NCBI GenBank assembly: GCA_018340375.1
Contig: JAFFJZ010000001.1
Coordinates: forward strand, 47,422,001-47,486,000
DNA: 64,000 bases
Reading direction: 5' to 3'
From: Gonatopus flavifemur
Lineage: Eukaryota; Arthropoda; Insecta; Hymenoptera; Dryinidae
Below the pieces are notes generated by a model. That model had not been told where the DNA came from. It saw only the letters and a list, made by a program, of their open reading frames with translations, and ran no database searches. The position numbers were made by a program, and so were the translations under genes. Within the stretch, counting starts at the first letter, position 1. Every line of letters begins with the position of its first letter. Below are positions 61,465 through 64,000 of the stretch, in pieces.

Positions 61465-61730
61465 CACGGAGAAAAAGGTATCTTAAAAAGTACCATAATT
61501 TATGGATTTTCTGCGCTGGTCTGACCGAGTCTAAATATTTACCTGAAAAAACCTCTAAAAGTACCATAATGTCTTGGAATTTTATACGGAAGGTACCATA
61601 CTTATTTCAAAAAGTCCAAGAAATTATGGTACTTTTAGAGATTCATGCAAGTGAATATTCCGACTCGAGTCAGACCAGCGCTGAAAATCCATAAATTATG
61701 GTATTTTTCAAGATATCTGTTTTCTCAGTG
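61465..61730. mobile_element. MITE family C, copy 2 (266 bp)
   Basis: CACGGAGAAAAAGGTATCTT to TCTGTTTTCTCAGTG, with CCATAATTTATGGATTTTC in both arms and TA on each side. It is closely similar to the copy at 56138. Confidence 0.85.
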
Positions 61731-61924
61731 TAAAAGATATCTCGCAATTTTGAAAGATGTCTTGCAAGAAGGTCTCGAAGATATCTTACGCGACTGATTT
61801 CGACAAGTTTAAGACATCTCAAAAACGTCTTGCGGAAGACATGCTTTAGACGTATTCAATCAAGTCTTAAAAATGTCTTGAAGAATTCATAAAAATATCT
61901 TGGAAAAATCTTGAATCGTGCATA

Positions 61925-62090
61925 AAAAAAATTCTCCCCTCTTTTTCTTCTTCTTTCTTTTCTTTTGATCTCTCCTCTCAGTCCCACAAATTTTACTCCA
62001 TTTCGGATTTTTGGGGTTGCGGGATTCGAACCCGGACATTTCACGACGTACCCACGCTTCGATGACCTGAGCCATACGGACAATTTGATG
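61925..62090 (-). repeat. tRNA-derived SINE
   Basis: On the minus strand, TGGCTCAGGTC (62074-62064) is an A box and GGTTCGAATCC (62032-62022) a B box, 42 nt apart as in class I tRNAs. A unique body follows, then an A/G-rich tail (61930-61970). The acceptor stem does not pair, so this is a retroposon and not a working tRNA gene. ORFs at 61856-62206 run through it. Confidence 0.7.
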
Positions 62091-62192
62091 ACGGTGCTCA
62101 TAATTGTCAATATGACATAGTGAGATATAATGTCAGCGGTGTACATTTTCAGAGTAAAAGTGATCTTTTGAATAAAGTGTTTATGACATATA

Positions 62193-62280
62193 CCCCAAGA
62201 GAACACAAACCTCCAAATATGTCCAACGGAGGTACTTGAACGTCTATTGGGCGTTCTTGGAGGTTTGTGTTCTCTTGGGG
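62193..62280. mobile_element. 88-bp hairpin, second copy of the CCCCAAGAGAACAC family
   Basis: The outer 21 bases of both arms match the hairpin at 52524-52621; the centre differs. Confidence 0.8.
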
Positions 62281-62372
62281 CACAAATATAAGATAAGTTG
62301 ACTGTGCTTAAAACTTGAACAGCTTAATGAATTTGGTGAAAAATATTGAAGTACATGATCCAGTGATCGTTA

Positions 62373-62479
62373 CCCTAGTAACACACAATCTTCGTCAAAC
62401 GTTCTGAGAATGTTTGCAGGACGTTTAAATATTTTAGGAACGTTCGGAGAATATTTTACGCACATTGGTGTTACTTGGG
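62373..62479. mobile_element. 107-bp MITE, CCCwAGTAACAC ends
   Basis: CCCTAGTAACAC and GTGTTACTTGGG are inverted; the interior is built from AACGTTC-like words as in the 98-bp hairpin family. Confidence 0.6.
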
Positions 62480-62873
62480 TTAGTGCCTGATGAATATCAT
62501 AGATACCTTTAAATTATTTTTTTCTCACTGTTATTGAAAAACAATTTATTAGTAAATGTGAATGAGAATTTGATAAAATCACCGTACACGAAGGCCGTAC
62601 ATAAAATTCAGCGTGAAAAGTTCGATAATTCGCAAGATATTGTGACTCGGAGATTCGTTAGTTTCAGTGCTAGCACTGCAAGTTTACAAAATCGTACTTT
62701 TCACAGAATTTGTTGGTATTCACATGGATTATTCAAGCTTTTAATTTATGAACGAATTCACCTTCTTTGCAATTTGATTGTGAACAAAGATATTTGAAGT
62801 GTTATCCATATGCACTCATAACCTCAAAACTGCTGATCTTAGAGATACATTTGGCAAAACATCTTAAACATAT

Positions 62874-63065
62874 CTTATCAACCATTTCCGGTGTGGGGAG
62901 TGCTCCCCGCTGAACCCACATTATTCGCCGGGCCTGGATGCTGTATGAGATGGTTCCCGTACAGCAGCGGACATTTCTACGTTGCCTCCACGTGGAATCT
63001 TCGGCCATCCGCGTTCTATCCACGGAGAGTCCACGGAGATGCGACGTAGAAATCGGTGGATGTGC
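62874..63065. repeat. GC-richer patch with short inverted repeats
   Basis: ATTTCTACGTTGC and GCGACGTAGAAAT are inverted, and GGGGAGTGCTCCCC is a local palindrome. Composition is clearly unlike the flanks; the ORF at 62802-63023 has no known family. Origin unknown. Confidence 0.45.
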
Positions 63066-64000
63066 TGTTAGAGGTTGGTTTTCTTAGGATTTTCTTAGGA
63101 TTTTCCCGATACATCGATGAGAAATTTCTGGTAAATTCATTGGATTTTTTCTCCACATAAATCTATATGAAGTTTTTCATAAAAATTTCTTACAGTGCAC
63201 GTGTTTTATGGATCTGGATGTGTGGATTCCCACGATCATAAACTACATAGATCCTTCATGTTCAACTTTTGTTTTTCATTCGGACATTGATAATGATCTG
63301 CATAGACAATACGTAATTCGATTCAACCAATTTTTTCATGCATCTTTTTCATAACAAGAACATATTTTACTAGGATATTATATAAAATACTTGTTCTATT
63401 AACTCTTTCATATGAATTCAGACAAATAAACAATATTATTTTTCAATAATCATATACATGCAAAGTGAACATAATCGATCAATACACGTAGATGATGTGA
63501 CCCTTCGTGTGATTAAATTGAATTGAACAAAACTTTAAAAACATTTGAATCGATGAAAAAATTCATCAAATATTCATTCAAACATTGAATAATTTTTTAC
63601 AATCATGAAAATTATATGAGAATTAATTGTGTACGATTTGAACGTCATTCTGAATCTTTGATCGCTTGAATATCCATTTCTGTGTGATTTATTAGATGTG
63701 TTATGATTTTTTGTTCTTTGTTGTCCAATCAATTTAATGCAAGAACTTTTAATTTTTCATTATCATCCACTTTGTAACGTGAAAATTCAATTCTTCAGCA
63801 ACCATACGATGTTGATTTGAAATATGAATTTATTAATGTTATATAATTATTAAACAGAAACACAAGAAATATGTATTTCAGCGAATACAGTGTAAAAAAT
63901 TCTAATAGTCATTTTACCAAGACGTCAATGGCAATAACATTGATCAACGCTGTAACAAATTTATGTGAAAATCAAGCAATATATCATTGATAATATTTAG

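Larger units (their letters stand above)
46250..64000. other. Gene-free region dense in palindromic elements
   Basis: No credible gene was found over almost 18 kb. ORFs of 60-116 codons fall in repeats or lack any family signature. Individual elements are listed separately. Stretches 52.8-53.9, 57.4-58.2 and 63.2-64.0 kb hold nothing I could name. Confidence 0.6.

Noticed and set aside
61982..62090. Functional tRNA gene
   Set aside because: A and B boxes are present, but the acceptor arm does not pair and a SINE body follows.
61856..62206. 116-codon basic ORF
   Set aside because: It crosses a tRNA-derived SINE and its A/G-rich tail.
62802..63023. 73-codon ORF on the minus strand
   Set aside because: No family recognised and no splice or start context; it falls in the GC-richer repeat patch.

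Overview
This 64 kb window is AT-rich nuclear DNA from an animal, most likely a non-dipteran insect. The genes are split by short GT-AG introns, the protein sequences are insect-like, and a full sid-1/SIDT gene is present, which flies lack. Hymenoptera fits but is not proven. No bacterial, organellar or clearly viral gene was recognised. All exon borders were read by hand from splice sites, reading frame and remembered family alignments, without RNA evidence.

Layout. 1-4.1 kb: palindromic transposon debris. 4.15-18.1 kb (+): acetyl-CoA carboxylase, 10 exons, with a 6.6 kb first intron full of repeats. 19.46-23.37 kb (-): a complete 8-exon SID-1/SIDT-family gene, tail to tail with ACC. 24.15-25.36 kb and 32.94-34.18 kb (-): two prostaglandin-reductase-1-like genes, tandem duplicates with identical exon lengths, separated by 7.6 kb of repeats. 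36.27-45.84 kb (-): a HEATR5-family gene in 33 coding exons. 46.3-64 kb: no gene recognised; densely packed and often nested palindromic elements.

Function. The genes do not form a pathway. ACC makes malonyl-CoA for fatty-acid synthesis. The SIDT protein belongs to the dsRNA/lipid-handling membrane family behind systemic RNAi. The PTGR1-like enzymes reduce activated alkenes and carbonyls with NADPH. HEATR5 supports AP-1-dependent trafficking.

The most unusual content is non-genic. At least 22 palindromic elements, from 85 bp to 2.8 kb, have terminal inverted repeats starting CACTG/CACGG or CCC and are bounded by exact 2-bp direct repeats of varied sequence (TA, CA, CG, AT, TT, AA, CT, GA). 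Several are inserted inside one another up to two or three levels deep. Other notable points are a hAT-type MITE with a perfect 8-bp target duplication, a probable gene-conversion tract between the two reductase genes, a 33-nt microexon in HEATR5, short stop-free introns of length 3n, and an ACC start codon that falls inside the expected AMPK phosphorylation motif.
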